The notes under the pieces are model-generated. The model was not told where the DNA came from, searched no databases, and worked only from the letters and a program-made list of their open reading frames with translations. A program made the position numbers and the translations under genes. A stretch of DNA of 21,146 nt from a virus. Shown here piece by piece: positions 1 through 8,110 of the stretch (position 1 is its first letter; every line of letters begins with the position of its first letter). The stretch lies in IMG/VR virus record IMGVR_UViG_3300030106_006532, positions 1-21,146 of that record; one strand, written 5' to 3'.

Positions 1-2
1 AG

Positions 3-569
3 AACAGAAGAGGCGTACCCCGAACTCCATTGACAACTATGGATGCGATGGGCCGTTTTAACATTGAGCAAGAGATAGCTCGACGTATGGGCAAAGGTAA
101 TGTCGATCCCAGAGAGTTCGGTTTAATGGCTCGAGGCACTATCCCAACCCTGAGCGGCGGCAGGAAGAGACCCGAGGAAAAGCCTCTTCAAAAACTTCGA
201 GAGGTTCGGCCGTATCGTGGGTCCGGTGATCGCTTGCCCCAAGTGCCACAAGTCATGATGAATGGCGGCATGGTCATGCCTATGCGTTACGCAAAGGGCG
301 GCGGTGTCGAGATGGAAGAATTTAAAGCGATGGATGGAAAGATAAACGGACCTGGTACAGAGACCAGTGACGATATTCCAGCCATGTTAAGTGACGGTGA
401 GTTTGTCATGAAAGCGCAAGCCGTCCGAGGAGCAGGAGCATTTGATTTAAACAAAGATGACGGGGGTATCATAACGCTGAAGCCAAACGGGAAGGAGAGC
501 AGAGAGCGCGGTACTCAGATCATGTACCAAATGATGGATATGTTTTCTAACCAAGCGAGGGCTAGCTGA
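3..569 (+). CDS. Phage structural-type protein, 5' end cut by window
   Basis: The reading frame is already open at base 3 and runs to a TGA. No convincing ribosome binding site precedes the TTG at 30 or the ATG at 39, so the real start probably lies upstream of the window. Counting from the TTG at 30, the visible part has a basic N-terminal half, a PMRYAKGG motif near residue 85, then the block TSDDIPAMLSDGEFVMKA around residues 112-129. That block I recall as common in virion-associated proteins of marine phages. The PMRYA(K/R)GG motif recurs near the C-terminus of the 965-aa protein ending at 21120. The stop overlaps the next start as TGATG, so translation is probably coupled and the gene belongs to the late structural operon. 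Exact role in the particle is unknown. Confidence 0.8.
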   Translation, partial: NRRGVPRTPLTTMDAMGRFNIEQEIARRMGKGNVDPREFGLMARGTIPTLSGGRKRPEEKPLQKLREVRPYRGSGDRLPQVPQVMMNGGMVMPMRYAKGGGVEMEEFKAMDGKINGPGTETSDDIPAMLSDGEFVMKAQAVRGAGAFDLNKDDGGIITLKPNGKESRERGTQIMYQMMDMFSNQARAS

Positions 570-2170
570 TGGCTACCGCTGAAGAGATAATGTCTTCTCC
601 AGAGTACATGGACGCTCTTCAGCGTTACCAAGATTCTCGTGGAGAGGATGCGGAGGCATTACAGACTTTACAGAATTTCCAAGCGCAAATTTCTGCTAGC
701 CAGGGTGGAAGTGCAGAAGAGCCGTTCATCGGTAATATTACTCAGACGGAAACTAGGCTGGATCCGCTTACCCAACAATTACTGTTCGGTCTAGATGGCG
801 AGGGAGGCTTCATCCCTGGAGCGTTTCGCGCAGCAGAGAGAGTATTCTTTGACGATCAAGGCAGACCGATCGTCATACCTCAAGAGATTGCGGGTCTTAC
901 GCCTGATCAGTTACGGGCAGCGCAGTTACAGAGACAAGCAATCGGTGTACAACAACCATTTATCGAAGAGGCGTTACGCCTCGGCAGGGAAGGACTAGGA
1001 TCATTACGCGGCGGCTTTGCAGGACAAGCCGAAGCAGACAGAAGGGCGCTTGAAGAACTCAGAGAAGCATCTCGATTCGCCCTAGATCAAAGAGATCGAG
1101 CTCTCCTGGATCAGTTGCGCGGTGGAGCCAGAGCAGAAGAAAGAGCACTAGCCGCTGAGCGTGGATTACGATCCGATCTTACAGATGCTCTAGGCATTGG
1201 TACGTTGGCTACCCAACAGCTTAGTGGAGCCTTGGGTGAGTCAGAAAGATTGCTGCGACAAACGACTCCAAGAACCGACATCGTTGCGGAAACCGAAAGG
1301 TTTATGGACCCATTCGAGCAACGGGTTATCGATCAGACTTTAGAGGATGCGTTTAAAGGTCTAGCGCAAAGAGACATAGCGCAGAGAGCCAGGGACATAT
1401 CAACTGGTGGTGAATCGGCATTCGGATCCAGAGCGAGACTCAGCGCAGAAGAAAGAGCAGAGGCTCTCGGACGCGGTCTTGCAAAAGAGATCGGCGGGTT
1501 GAGATCAGCAGGATTCCAACGAGCCCAACAAACCGCAATCAGCGAAGATGAAAGGCAAAAACAAGCAGCACGAGCTGCCGCATCTGGATTAGCTGGTCTG
1601 AGTGGACAGAGATTTGGTGCGACTACGGGACTAGCTGGCCAGGTAGGACAGCAAGCACAACAAAGATTTACGGCTGGACAAAGTGTCGGTCAACAACTCA
1701 ATCAGCTTGGGCAACAAGCGGGACAAGCTAGATTACAAGCCGGTCAGACGGGTCTTGCTGTAGCCGGTCAACTCGGTGGATTACAGAGAGGCGTTGGCGC
1801 CACGATGGCTGGACAAGGTCAAGCCTTGCAATCAGCTCAACAAGGTCTCGGTGGTTTCCTCACTGGGTTAGGTCAACAGCAACAAGCTGCAACAGCCGCT
1901 GACGTTGGTGCGCTATCAGGCATCGGTGCTCAGCAACAACAGCAGAGACAGCGGGAACTAGACGCACAAAGAGCTGCGTTGCTGCAAGCACAACAGGCTC
2001 CGCTAGCTCAATACCAAGCATTGATGCCATTCGTACAGATGGCACCAGCCGGTAGGTTCCAACAGCAGACCCAGTTCACTCCACCGCCGAGTGCGTTACA
2101 AGCTGGACTAGGAACAGGTCTATCTGCATTTGGTGCCTTGGGTAACTTCTACGGACAACCACAACAGTAA
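569..2170 (+). CDS. Gln/Ala/Gly-rich virion-internal type protein
   Basis: This 533-aa protein starts with ATG inside a TGATG overlap, behind a GAGGG ribosome-binding-like stretch. Residues 1-60 are helical and acidic. Residues about 95-125 hold GLTPDQLRAAQLQRQAIG, a pattern I associate with phage tail or internal virion proteins. Residues about 150-210 are charged and look like a coiled coil. Residues about 340-480 are a long low-complexity stretch of glutamine, glycine and alanine with an irregular GQxxxQQ/GLAGQ repeat. No enzyme motif is visible. Its place between other structural-type genes, with a TAATG link to the next, suggests a particle component, perhaps one ejected with the DNA. 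That role is inference; database labels for such proteins are usually hypothetical. Confidence 0.85.
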   Translation: MATAEEIMSSPEYMDALQRYQDSRGEDAEALQTLQNFQAQISASQGGSAEEPFIGNITQTETRLDPLTQQLLFGLDGEGGFIPGAFRAAERVFFDDQGRPIVIPQEIAGLTPDQLRAAQLQRQAIGVQQPFIEEALRLGREGLGSLRGGFAGQAEADRRALEELREASRFALDQRDRALLDQLRGGARAEERALAAERGLRSDLTDALGIGTLATQQLSGALGESERLLRQTTPRTDIVAETERFMDPFEQRVIDQTLEDAFKGLAQRDIAQRARDISTGGESAFGSRARLSAEERAEALGRGLAKEIGGLRSAGFQRAQQTAISEDERQKQAARAAASGLAGLSGQRFGATTGLAGQVGQQAQQRFTAGQSVGQQLNQLGQQAGQARLQAGQTGLAVAGQLGGLQRGVGATMAGQGQALQSAQQGLGGFLTGLGQQQQAATAADVGALSGIGAQQQQQRQRELDAQRAALLQAQQAPLAQYQALMPFVQMAPAGRFQQQTQFTPPPSALQAGLGTGLSAFGALGNFYGQPQQ

Positions 2171-3669
2171 TGGCTATCAGCAGGGCTCAGATGGAAGAGC
2201 AGATTAAGGGGTTTGAGGCTGGTGATTTGGTTACTAATGACCCAGCAGAGATTGACCAAGCGCAGCAAGACGCTTTTGATCCCGCGCAAGTAATCAGTGG
2301 CACTAGCACTCTGGACCCTAGAATATCTGCGTTGGCTCAAGCTCTTGCGGTTCCCGATTTTGAAAAAAGATCGCAACAATACAGAGATAGACTTTCTTCT
2401 GTTTATGCACCATCTGAACCGGCTAATTTTTACGACCTAGCGACAGACCTCGGCAGGGCCATACTAGCAGCACCAGCAGACACTGGCCCTTTTAGTGCGG
2501 CGGGAGCTGGATTCGTTGCGTTTTCAGATCGATTGAAAGCGGCTAAAGAAGAAGATAAGAAAAATCGTAGAGCGGTAGCACTCAAGGCCGCTGAGCTAGC
2601 CATGTCTGATGTCAGCAAAGCAGAAGACAAGCTCAGAGACTTTGTGATTGACTCCTACCAAGATCAGTTAGCCGGTGATGTCGATGTAGTCACCTTGCAA
2701 TTCGATGAGGTAGACGAGCAAGGCCAACCAACGGGTCGGCGTGTCACCCGAAGCTTCGATAAGAAGACACAATCAAAACAGATACTGAAAGCGTTGCGAC
2801 AACAGAACGGTGTCAAAGTATCAGATCTCCCAGACGTTCAAGGAGAGAGCACCCTAGACAAAGAATCCTCAAAGATTTTTGTGAAGGACTGGGTCGCCAT
2901 ATCAAAAAAAGGTAATGATGCTTACGGTCGTATAGATAACATTAGGAAAGCCAAAGAGATAGCAGGGGAGCTTGGCCCAGCCGGTTTTGGTAAAGGCCAA
3001 GAGCTTACTTTACCCTTCAGACAAATACTTGCAGACATGGCTCCCTGGGCGACTGATATTGAGAAGCTGAGAGGTCAGGAGGCGCTCAAATCAGTCACGA
3101 TTATTTTTACTCTTGCAAACGTGGCTCAGACAAAAGGTGCCATATCGAACAAGGAGATGACGCTCTTTGAACAAGCTTCACCGAATCTCGGTCAGACTTA
3201 TGAAGGTTTTTTATTTACATTAGATATACAAGAGGCGATCGCTCGGAAGGAAGCTGAGTTCGCGAGGGAGTACTCCGACGAGTTTAACCGATTGATGAAA
3301 GAAAATCCTGATTTGAAAGGACCAGGAGCAAAAGCGGCGATGGACGCTTGGACTGCTAAATGGCGAGAAGAGGGCCGCGATAAATTTTTAACTGAAGAGC
3401 AGAAAGCTAGGATTCAAAAGGCCGCTGACGATGCAAAGAAAATGGGCATCGGGGATTACACAGGGTATCAGAAAAGAAGAGATGAATTTATTAAAGAGCA
3501 AAACGAGCGCGGTCAATTAGCGGCAAACGCTGGACTTGATCGAGCTACTAATAGGAGTGGGCCTAGTTTAGAAGAACAGGAGCTTCTGAAACAAGCTGAA
3601 GAAGATCCAAGCGTATCCCGAGAAGAGTTAGCTCAGTTATACCGAGACATTTATGCCAAGTATCAATGA
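2170..3669 (+). CDS. Phage virion-associated type protein, unknown function
   Basis: This is a 499-aa soluble, mostly helical protein with no signal peptide or catalytic motif that I can see. The start is the ATG of the TAATG overlap with the preceding gene. Residues about 55-115 contain ALAVPDFEKRSQQYRDRL followed by a Gly/Ala-rich stretch. Residues about 235-370 contain GPAGFGKGQELTLPFRQIL and TKGAISNKEMTLFEQASPN, which resemble conserved blocks I recall from internal proteins of marine podovirus-like phages. The C-terminus is very charged and looks like coiled coil. It overlaps the next gene by 17 nt. A structural or DNA-ejection role is inferred from context only. Confidence 0.85.
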   Translation: MAISRAQMEEQIKGFEAGDLVTNDPAEIDQAQQDAFDPAQVISGTSTLDPRISALAQALAVPDFEKRSQQYRDRLSSVYAPSEPANFYDLATDLGRAILAAPADTGPFSAAGAGFVAFSDRLKAAKEEDKKNRRAVALKAAELAMSDVSKAEDKLRDFVIDSYQDQLAGDVDVVTLQFDEVDEQGQPTGRRVTRSFDKKTQSKQILKALRQQNGVKVSDLPDVQGESTLDKESSKIFVKDWVAISKKGNDAYGRIDNIRKAKEIAGELGPAGFGKGQELTLPFRQILADMAPWATDIEKLRGQEALKSVTIIFTLANVAQTKGAISNKEMTLFEQASPNLGQTYEGFLFTLDIQEAIARKEAEFAREYSDEFNRLMKENPDLKGPGAKAAMDAWTAKWREEGRDKFLTEEQKARIQKAADDAKKMGIGDYTGYQKRRDEFIKEQNERGQLAANAGLDRATNRSGPSLEEQELLKQAEEDPSVSREELAQLYRDIYAKYQ

Positions 3670-6046
3670 ATACCGGCGACAGCTAGGTTTAGACACTCCA
3701 GGGACTACGCTGGAAAAGGGTAGTGAGTTCCCAAACTTCGGTCAAATGTCTGAAGACCCAGACTATGCTTTGCGTAGAGCCAAAGCATCGTTGTTTTTTG
3801 ATGATGATGCAAAGCTTGAGTTTCTAGCCTCTCAGAGGTTTCCAAACGATCCCCTGGCGGCACTGCGCTACAAAATAGTAGATGGCGTTATTGTATATGA
3901 AGATGACGATGGCACTGTAAAACCAGAGTTCATTCGGCCTTCGGACGCTGGCGTACTCGATGAGTTTGTAACGCCTAACTTGGTTCCTGCCGGCACATTC
4001 ACCGCTGATTTAGCCGGCGGCATGATTGGAGCTAAGAAAGGATTCCAAAAAGGGCTGGAGTATGCCAAGAAATCTGGCGTTAAAAACCCTTTCGCTTTGG
4101 CCGGTGTTGTTTTAGGTTCAACAGCCATTGGCGGCTTCGGCGGTACGTTAGCCGTTGGCGGTGCAGCAAGAACAGCTAGAGGATTACTTGCTGATCAATT
4201 TTACAATCTTCCCCCTGAAGAAATTTACGCAGCACTGCGTGACGCTGGCATCTCGGCTTCACTGTCTGCCATTCCATTCGGCGCCGGTCCCACTCGCAAC
4301 GTGGTTGCAAAGTTCACTGGCAAAGAGGATGCGCTTAGGCAGTTATTGAACGAGAAGAAGTCGGTACAAGGAATCATAGATCAGGCAAAAGAATACGGTA
4401 TCGATCTGACCGTTGCGGAGGCAGGAGACATCGGCACTAGAGCTGCTTCATTGCAATACTTCTTATCCAGGCAACCTCAAATTCAAAAAATACAACAGTT
4501 TTATAACAACCGATCGCAGCAGATAGCTGAGGCGATAGGTTTGTTTGCAGACAAAATGGGTTCCAAGGTCAAAGATGTTGGTATCCAAGGGATTGAAAGA
4601 GGCGTCGCTGATACGGCCGCCAGTGTAATGAAAGAGTTACAAGAGCGGAGAAAGGCACGAGCGACCAAGCTATACGACGATGTTCGTAACGCACCTGATC
4701 AACAGCCAGTAGATTTGTCTGCCGTGATTGCAGAGCTTGATGACACTATCAACAACACGCAGAACCCTGCGTCTCTGATTCAAGCAGCACAAGACTTCAA
4801 AGACACTTTGTTTTTCACGCGAGTCGAACAAGTCAAGAAACTTGATGCTAACGGACTGCCGGTGCTTGATAAAAATGGACAGGAGATTTTTGAAGAGATT
4901 GAGGTAAAAGAGCCTCTTACTAATCTCATGGCTATTCACGATCGACGCACAACCGATATGGAAAAGATTGTTAAATCGAATCTGGATAGTGCGATTGCTC
5001 AAAAGGTTATTGGGTTTAGACAGCAAGTGACGCAAGCTCTAGACGAGGCTAATGGCACATACGCTTTGGCTAGAAGAGTTTACGATCCGAACAAGCCAAA
5101 CATAGATGCGACTGCAAGAAGCGCCATAGGTTCAATGGCTAGATTGTTCGGCCAAGGCAACGACAAGCAAGTCGCAAGATCGATCAAAGAAATATTCAAT
5201 CCAGATGTTTCGGCTCAGTCATTACGAAACGCGAGAAGAGTTTTACAAGCGGCCGACCCTGAAGGATTCAAGAACGTCAAAAAGTATTTCATTAATAGCA
5301 AGTTTGATGATTTCGCAAGGACACAAAGTCTTGAGGGTGGTGTCCCAAACTTCCAGAAATATTTCTCTCTGAAGAAAAACCAAGACATGTTGAGCAATTT
5401 GCTTGAGCCTGATGAGTTCGCAAATTTCAATCGCATGCTTGGATTTATGGATAGAGCATTTAACAGGGTGCCGAGAGGCGGTTCTCCGACTCAGCCTCTA
5501 CTAGCGATGGAAGAACAGCTTGCCAAGGATTTTGGCGACAAAAAATCAGCCACATTAAAATTCATGCTGGCTGCATTCAGACTTCCTGGACGGATAGTAT
5601 CCGGTCAAGTAGGCGATGACTTATTGAAGAGAATATCTCTTAAACAGCAAGAGGCTTACTACGATAAACTGACCGATGTACTTTTGGATCCTAACGCAAC
5701 GAAGGTTCTAGATGAGGCTTACGAATATCTTGACCTATCTCAGTTTGGAGCCAAACAAGCTGCGACTCGTACCGGAGCGGAAGTCATTGAAGAAGTGACG
5801 GAACCGGAGGTTCAGGAGTATCGGCCGACCGAGCAGCAGACCGAGAGAATACGAGAGCAACTACAAGAACTAGAGAAGCCTCAAGCGTCGATATCGATAG
5901 AGGATATTTTTGACCCGCTACCACAGACGCCAGGAGCCTCTCCTAGCAACGTAATCGATTCACCTACCCTATTACCCTCTGATCAGGACAGAGAGCTTGC
6001 AAGGCGGTTACAGGGAGGTATAGGAGGTCTAGGCGCTATCGCCTAG
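3653..6046 (+). CDS. Large virion-internal type protein with glycine-rich hydrophobic segment
   Basis: This 797-aa protein starts at an ATG inside the end of the previous gene; no strong Shine-Dalgarno is seen, so re-initiation is likely. Residues about 122-190 hold a glycine/alanine-rich, membrane-compatible stretch (LAGVVLGSTAIGGFGGTLAV) resembling glycine-zipper segments found in phage ejection or pilot proteins. The rest is helical and charged, with a long middle domain (about 200-640) and a low-complexity, proline/glutamate-rich tail after residue 710. No peptidoglycan hydrolase or transglycosylase motif was recognised. It is the last gene of this rightward late run and ends tail-to-tail with the leftward unit, overlapping it by 18 nt. 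A function in DNA delivery through the envelope is an inference from segment type and position. Confidence 0.85.
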   Translation: MPSINEYRRQLGLDTPGTTLEKGSEFPNFGQMSEDPDYALRRAKASLFFDDDAKLEFLASQRFPNDPLAALRYKIVDGVIVYEDDDGTVKPEFIRPSDAGVLDEFVTPNLVPAGTFTADLAGGMIGAKKGFQKGLEYAKKSGVKNPFALAGVVLGSTAIGGFGGTLAVGGAARTARGLLADQFYNLPPEEIYAALRDAGISASLSAIPFGAGPTRNVVAKFTGKEDALRQLLNEKKSVQGIIDQAKEYGIDLTVAEAGDIGTRAASLQYFLSRQPQIQKIQQFYNNRSQQIAEAIGLFADKMGSKVKDVGIQGIERGVADTAASVMKELQERRKARATKLYDDVRNAPDQQPVDLSAVIAELDDTINNTQNPASLIQAAQDFKDTLFFTRVEQVKKLDANGLPVLDKNGQEIFEEIEVKEPLTNLMAIHDRRTTDMEKIVKSNLDSAIAQKVIGFRQQVTQALDEANGTYALARRVYDPNKPNIDATARSAIGSMARLFGQGNDKQVARSIKEIFNPDVSAQSLRNARRVLQAADPEGFKNVKKYFINSKFDDFARTQSLEGGVPNFQKYFSLKKNQDMLSNLLEPDEFANFNRMLGFMDRAFNRVPRGGSPTQPLLAMEEQLAKDFGDKKSATLKFMLAAFRLPGRIVSGQVGDDLLKRISLKQQEAYYDKLTDVLLDPNATKVLDEAYEYLDLSQFGAKQAATRTGAEVIEEVTEPEVQEYRPTEQQTERIREQLQELEKPQASISIEDIFDPLPQTPGASPSNVIDSPTLLPSDQDRELARRLQGGIGGLGAIA

Positions 6047-6286
6047 TTCTTCATCAAGATCAGTGGGTCTACCGACTATGACGGCCTTATCTACATCAAA
6101 ATCGAAGTCGATTCCCATTAAGGGGCCGTCTTCTGTTTCTAGGATAAGGTTTCTTGATATGAGTCGGAGGAGTGCTGCCTGGTGATGGAGTGTTGTGCGC
6201 GAGAAAAGATCTATAATCTCGTCGGCGCCCATCGGAGGCTCATAGGTTGCAGCAAGGGTTTTTCGCCTCTTAGGCCAGGACAGCAC
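6029..6286 (-). CDS. Small protein paired with a ribbon-helix-helix regulator
   Basis: This 85-aa protein is read from a GTG start that overlaps the upstream stop as TAGTG, so it is translationally coupled to the RHH gene. Residues about 1-10 are basic (WPKRRK), 20-50 are predicted helical (DEIIDLFSRTTLHHQAALLRLI), and the C-terminus is acidic. I do not recognise the family. The pairing of an RHH protein with a small downstream partner resembles a toxin-antitoxin or repressor/anti-repressor layout, but no toxin fold is evident. Its 3' end overlaps the end of the convergent structural gene by 18 nt. Confidence 0.6.
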   Translation of the reverse strand: MLSWPKRRKTLAATYEPPMGADEIIDLFSRTTLHHQAALLRLISRNLILETEDGPLMGIDFDFDVDKAVIVGRPTDLDEELGDSA

Positions 6287-6477
6287 TAGACCCCCCGATA
6301 CTGTGCAGGGTTGTCAACTTCCCCGAACTCACGATCGTAAGCTTCATCTACAATGACCTCTAACTCGGCCTTGAAACTTCTACGATTACGAGTGCGGATC
6401 GCATCAATCTTTTCATACGTCTCTTTGGAAACGCTCAAGCTCTTGCGATCTATTTTGGGATCTTCAACCTCAGTCAT
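6286..6477 (-). CDS. Ribbon-helix-helix (Arc/CopG-like) DNA-binding protein
   Basis: I chose the ATG at 6477 because it is preceded by GGA at a suitable distance (CGGAATCAAAATG); a longer TTG reading from 6513 would overlap the probable promoter. The 63-aa product has the pattern of an RHH regulator: a short strand (RKSLSVS, residues about 11-17), helix A (KETYEKIDAIRTRNR, 18-32), then helix B after the turn at S34 (FKAELEVIVDEAYDREFG, 35-52). RHH dimers bind short operator repeats, and this one sits divergent to an oxygenase gene, so it may repress its own promoter and that of the neighbour. The next gene follows by a TAGTG overlap. Confidence 0.7.
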   Translation of the reverse strand: MTEVEDPKIDRKSLSVSKETYEKIDAIRTRNRRSFKAELEVIVDEAYDREFGEVDNPAQYRGV

Positions 6478-6534
6478 TTTGATTCCGTATAAACTTTTGG
6501 TAGATTGTGGCAAACATTATACAAGGTTGCAACC
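6478..6534. promoter_or_regulatory. Divergent promoter/operator region
   Basis: The short gap between the divergent RHH and oxygenase genes holds two outward-facing -10-like elements arranged as an inverted repeat, GTATAA (6487-6492) and TTATAC (6517-6522). A perfect 10-bp palindrome GGTTGCAACC (6525-6534) directly abuts the ATG at 6535 and could be an operator. The -35 elements are weak. These are visual calls, not scored predictions. Confidence 0.45.
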
Positions 6535-7257
6535 ATGTATGAATTGAAGAACTATCTACTCAGTATGCAGAGCCACTGGATGATAAACCAGCCCCTGTAT
6601 GACGCGGTGCAGAAGTCTATGCCGATGATTGCGAGATATACAGGTAAGCAGGGTATGGAACGCTTAGAAGAAACGCCAGTATCCAAAATGGCTAAACAGG
6701 TATTCCCTGGGATATATCGGATCCCATTATTCAGACGTCAGTTCTGCAAGCTTATGGTCGAAGAGATCGGGCATATGGTTAAGGAGATTCCCTTCGAGCC
6801 AAATGATTCGGAGGACGAGCTACGCCAGATACCGGAGATTGTGCTGCGCGAACATATACCGGCGCTGTACCGCAACATGTGGTTTGTGGTTAACACGGTT
6901 TTGAATCCCATCATCATTTCTCTGTTTCAGCGAGAGTGCCGGGACATAGCTAGCGTACAGATTGCCAATTACAACCTCGCAGAGAAGAAACAGGGCGCTT
7001 GGCACCATGACGAGAGCGCAGATATAAGCGTAGTGGTTCCCCTCAACACGGGAGCATATAAAGGTGGTGGAACAGAGTTTCACCGGCACGGTGTGTTAAA
7101 GCCACTGCCCAGCGGCCATGCGTTGATCTTCCCAAGCTTTACGAATCTGCATCGAGGTCTAGAGGTCACCAAGGGCGATCGATACCTTCTCGTGTTCTGG
7201 CTGTTTAACAAGAAAAGAACGATCGATTTGTATGAAAATATGATTACAGATTATTGA
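6535..7257 (+). CDS. 2-oxoglutarate/Fe(II)-dependent oxygenase
   Basis: The 240-aa product has the double-stranded beta-helix signature of 2OG-Fe(II) oxygenases in its C-terminal half. There is an iron-binding HxD (H157-H158-D159, in WHHDESAD), a GGGTEF block near residue 177, a distal H206 (NLHRGLEV) and R216 (KGDRYLLV), which would bind the 2OG carboxylate. The N-terminal 110 residues are helical and not recognised. The start at 6535 (MYELKNY) is preferred over an upstream TTG at 6505 because the latter lies within the apparent promoter. There is no Shine-Dalgarno, and a -10-like TATACA ends 11 nt upstream, so the mRNA may be nearly leaderless. Substrate is unknown; phage members of this broad family can act on nucleic acid bases or proteins. 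It is divergent from the RHH regulator. Confidence 0.85.
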   Translation: MYELKNYLLSMQSHWMINQPLYDAVQKSMPMIARYTGKQGMERLEETPVSKMAKQVFPGIYRIPLFRRQFCKLMVEEIGHMVKEIPFEPNDSEDELRQIPEIVLREHIPALYRNMWFVVNTVLNPIIISLFQRECRDIASVQIANYNLAEKKQGAWHHDESADISVVVPLNTGAYKGGGTEFHRHGVLKPLPSGHALIFPSFTNLHRGLEVTKGDRYLLVFWLFNKKRTIDLYENMITDY

Positions 7258-7263
7258 GTAAAA

Positions 7264-7298
7264 GTGTGGACAACGACACGGGATTCAGGCATTATAAT
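7264..7298 (+). promoter_or_regulatory. Promoter A of the ACAACGACACGG family
   Basis: It contains a -35-like TGGACA (7267-7272) running straight into the conserved CAACGACACGG (to 7281). The -10 is either TATAAT (7293-7298, 20-nt spacing) or CATTAT (7290-7295, 17-nt spacing). The same element recurs at 8669 and 9821. Transcription starting just downstream would exclude the ATG at 7300, supporting the start of the next gene at 7327. Confidence 0.7.
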
Positions 7299-7326
7299 CA
7301 TGTCTTTAAAAAAACAGGAGTTAGAA

Positions 7327-7518
7327 ATGGATCGAATAGCACACGAGATTGAAGTTTTAGAGTATACGATCGACGGTTACATCAACGATTGCCGATCGAT
7401 AATGGGAGCCCAGTTTTTTGGTGACGATTATGATTGGGAGTCTGACAAGGAAGTCCAGGGCTTGCGAGAAAAGATCGGTGAACTCAGAAAAATTCAACAA
7501 CGACTACTAACCGCATAA
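7327..7518 (+). CDS. Small acidic coiled-coil-like protein upstream of ribozyme
   Basis: The start is the ATG at 7327, with AGGAG 6 nt upstream; the ATG at 7300 lies at the likely transcription start. The 63-aa product begins MDRIAHEIEVLEYTIDGYI, has an acidic middle (GDDYDWESDKE) and ends in a helix (LREKIGELRKIQQRLL). It looks like two helices that could pair as a coiled coil. The family is not recognised. The TAA stop at 7516-7518 is directly followed by the first stem of the hammerhead ribozyme, so ribosomes terminating here would physically cover part of the ribozyme. Confidence 0.7.
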   Translation: MDRIAHEIEVLEYTIDGYINDCRSIMGAQFFGDDYDWESDKEVQGLREKIGELRKIQQRLLTA

Positions 7519-7573
7519 TCCAACTGACGAGAGCTGGATGGCATCCAGCCGAAACGCCGCGAGGCGTCTTGGA
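7519..7573 (+). ncRNA. Type I hammerhead ribozyme
   Basis: All core elements are present in order. Stem I is TCCAA (7519-7523) with TTGGA (7569-7573). CTGACGA (7524-7530) matches the CUGANGA core. Stem II is G7531-C7550 plus GCTGGAT (7533-7539) with ATCCAGC (7543-7549), closed by GGC, with A7532 bulged. GAAA follows at 7551-7554. Stem III is CGCC/GGCG (7555-7558, 7563-7566) capped by the GNRA tetraloop GCGA. A15.1-U16.1 corresponds to A7554-T7567, and the cleavage triplet GTC places self-cleavage after C7568. The open ends lie in stem I, making it type I. The bulged A next to the core is the only blemish. Cleavage would give the downstream mRNA a 5'-OH end 30 nt before the start codon at 7599. 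Confidence 0.87.
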
Positions 7574-7598
7574 AAGCCAACAACTAAGGGAAAACAAT

Positions 7599-7940
7599 AT
7601 GAAAATAGAATTAGAATTCACTGAGCAAGAAATCGATTTACTTGTGAACACGCTCTGCCCAGACTTCGCTTCTGAACAGCCGCATCGTTTTGAGGTGCCT
7701 ACTGTCCAAGATGGCAACTTGAGCGAAGATAACCTTCACGATCAAACGATCCAAAAGTTTGTGGGTGAACACGATGGAGAGGCAGCGCTGTCTTTCGTAG
7801 GTGACCAATTCTTGGTTGCGAAGATTTACGCTGACTGGTGGACTCAGAAGTTGGGCAAGAAATGCCACATTTTATGGGATACCCATAGTGAAGAGTGGGC
7901 TGTCTGGGTTCCCGAGTTTTACGAGGAGCTTGCTGCTTGA
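7599..7940 (+). CDS. Small acidic protein just downstream of ribozyme
   Basis: The ATG at 7599 was chosen because AAGGG lies about 8 nt upstream; the TTG at 7569 is at the ribozyme cleavage site. The 113-aa product (MKIELEFTEQEIDLLVN...) is acidic, with a C-terminal aromatic stretch (YADWWTQKLGKKCHILWDTH then WAVWVPEF). The family is not recognised. Its leader, GCCAACAACTAAGGGAAAACA, resembles the leaders of the genes at 8731 and 9882, but here it would be exposed by ribozyme cleavage rather than by its own promoter. The stop overlaps the next start as TTGA. Confidence 0.75.
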   Translation: MKIELEFTEQEIDLLVNTLCPDFASEQPHRFEVPTVQDGNLSEDNLHDQTIQKFVGEHDGEAALSFVGDQFLVAKIYADWWTQKLGKKCHILWDTHSEEWAVWVPEFYEELAA

Positions 7941-8110
7941 GAGCCCATCTCACCTTTCAGGGCCAGGAGGAGCCGATCGAGATCGAAGCCGGCTCCTACT
8001 CTGGTCTCTTCAAACAGTTTGTTAAAACCCTCAAAGCCAATAATTTCGATGAGGATCAACTGGTTCACGCGAGAGTGGACCTAGTGTCTATCAATGACAA
8101 AAATAAATAA
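7937..8110 (+). CDS. Small unknown protein, TTG start
   Basis: I place the start at the TTG of a TTGA overlap with the preceding stop because GAGGAG (7923-7928) sits 8 nt upstream; earlier starts run inside the preceding gene. The 57-aa product (RAHLTFQGQEEPIEIEAGSY...) looks like a short beta-rich N-terminus followed by a helix (YSGLFKQFVKTLKANN). The family is not recognised. Its end overlaps the kinase-like gene by 17 nt, placing it in the same early operon. Confidence 0.65.
   Translation: MRAHLTFQGQEEPIEIEAGSYSGLFKQFVKTLKANNFDEDQLVHARVDLVSINDKNK

Noticed and set aside
1560-2030. Repeat-rich stretch that might be a non-coding repeat array or CRISPR
   Set aside because: The repetition is at protein level (Gln/Gly/Ala codons) inside an intact frame; no regular spacers.
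4670-5035. Leftward 121-codon frame inside the 797-aa gene
   Set aside because: It is antisense to a clear gene, has no ribosome binding site or recognisable product, and looks like a shadow of the coding strand.
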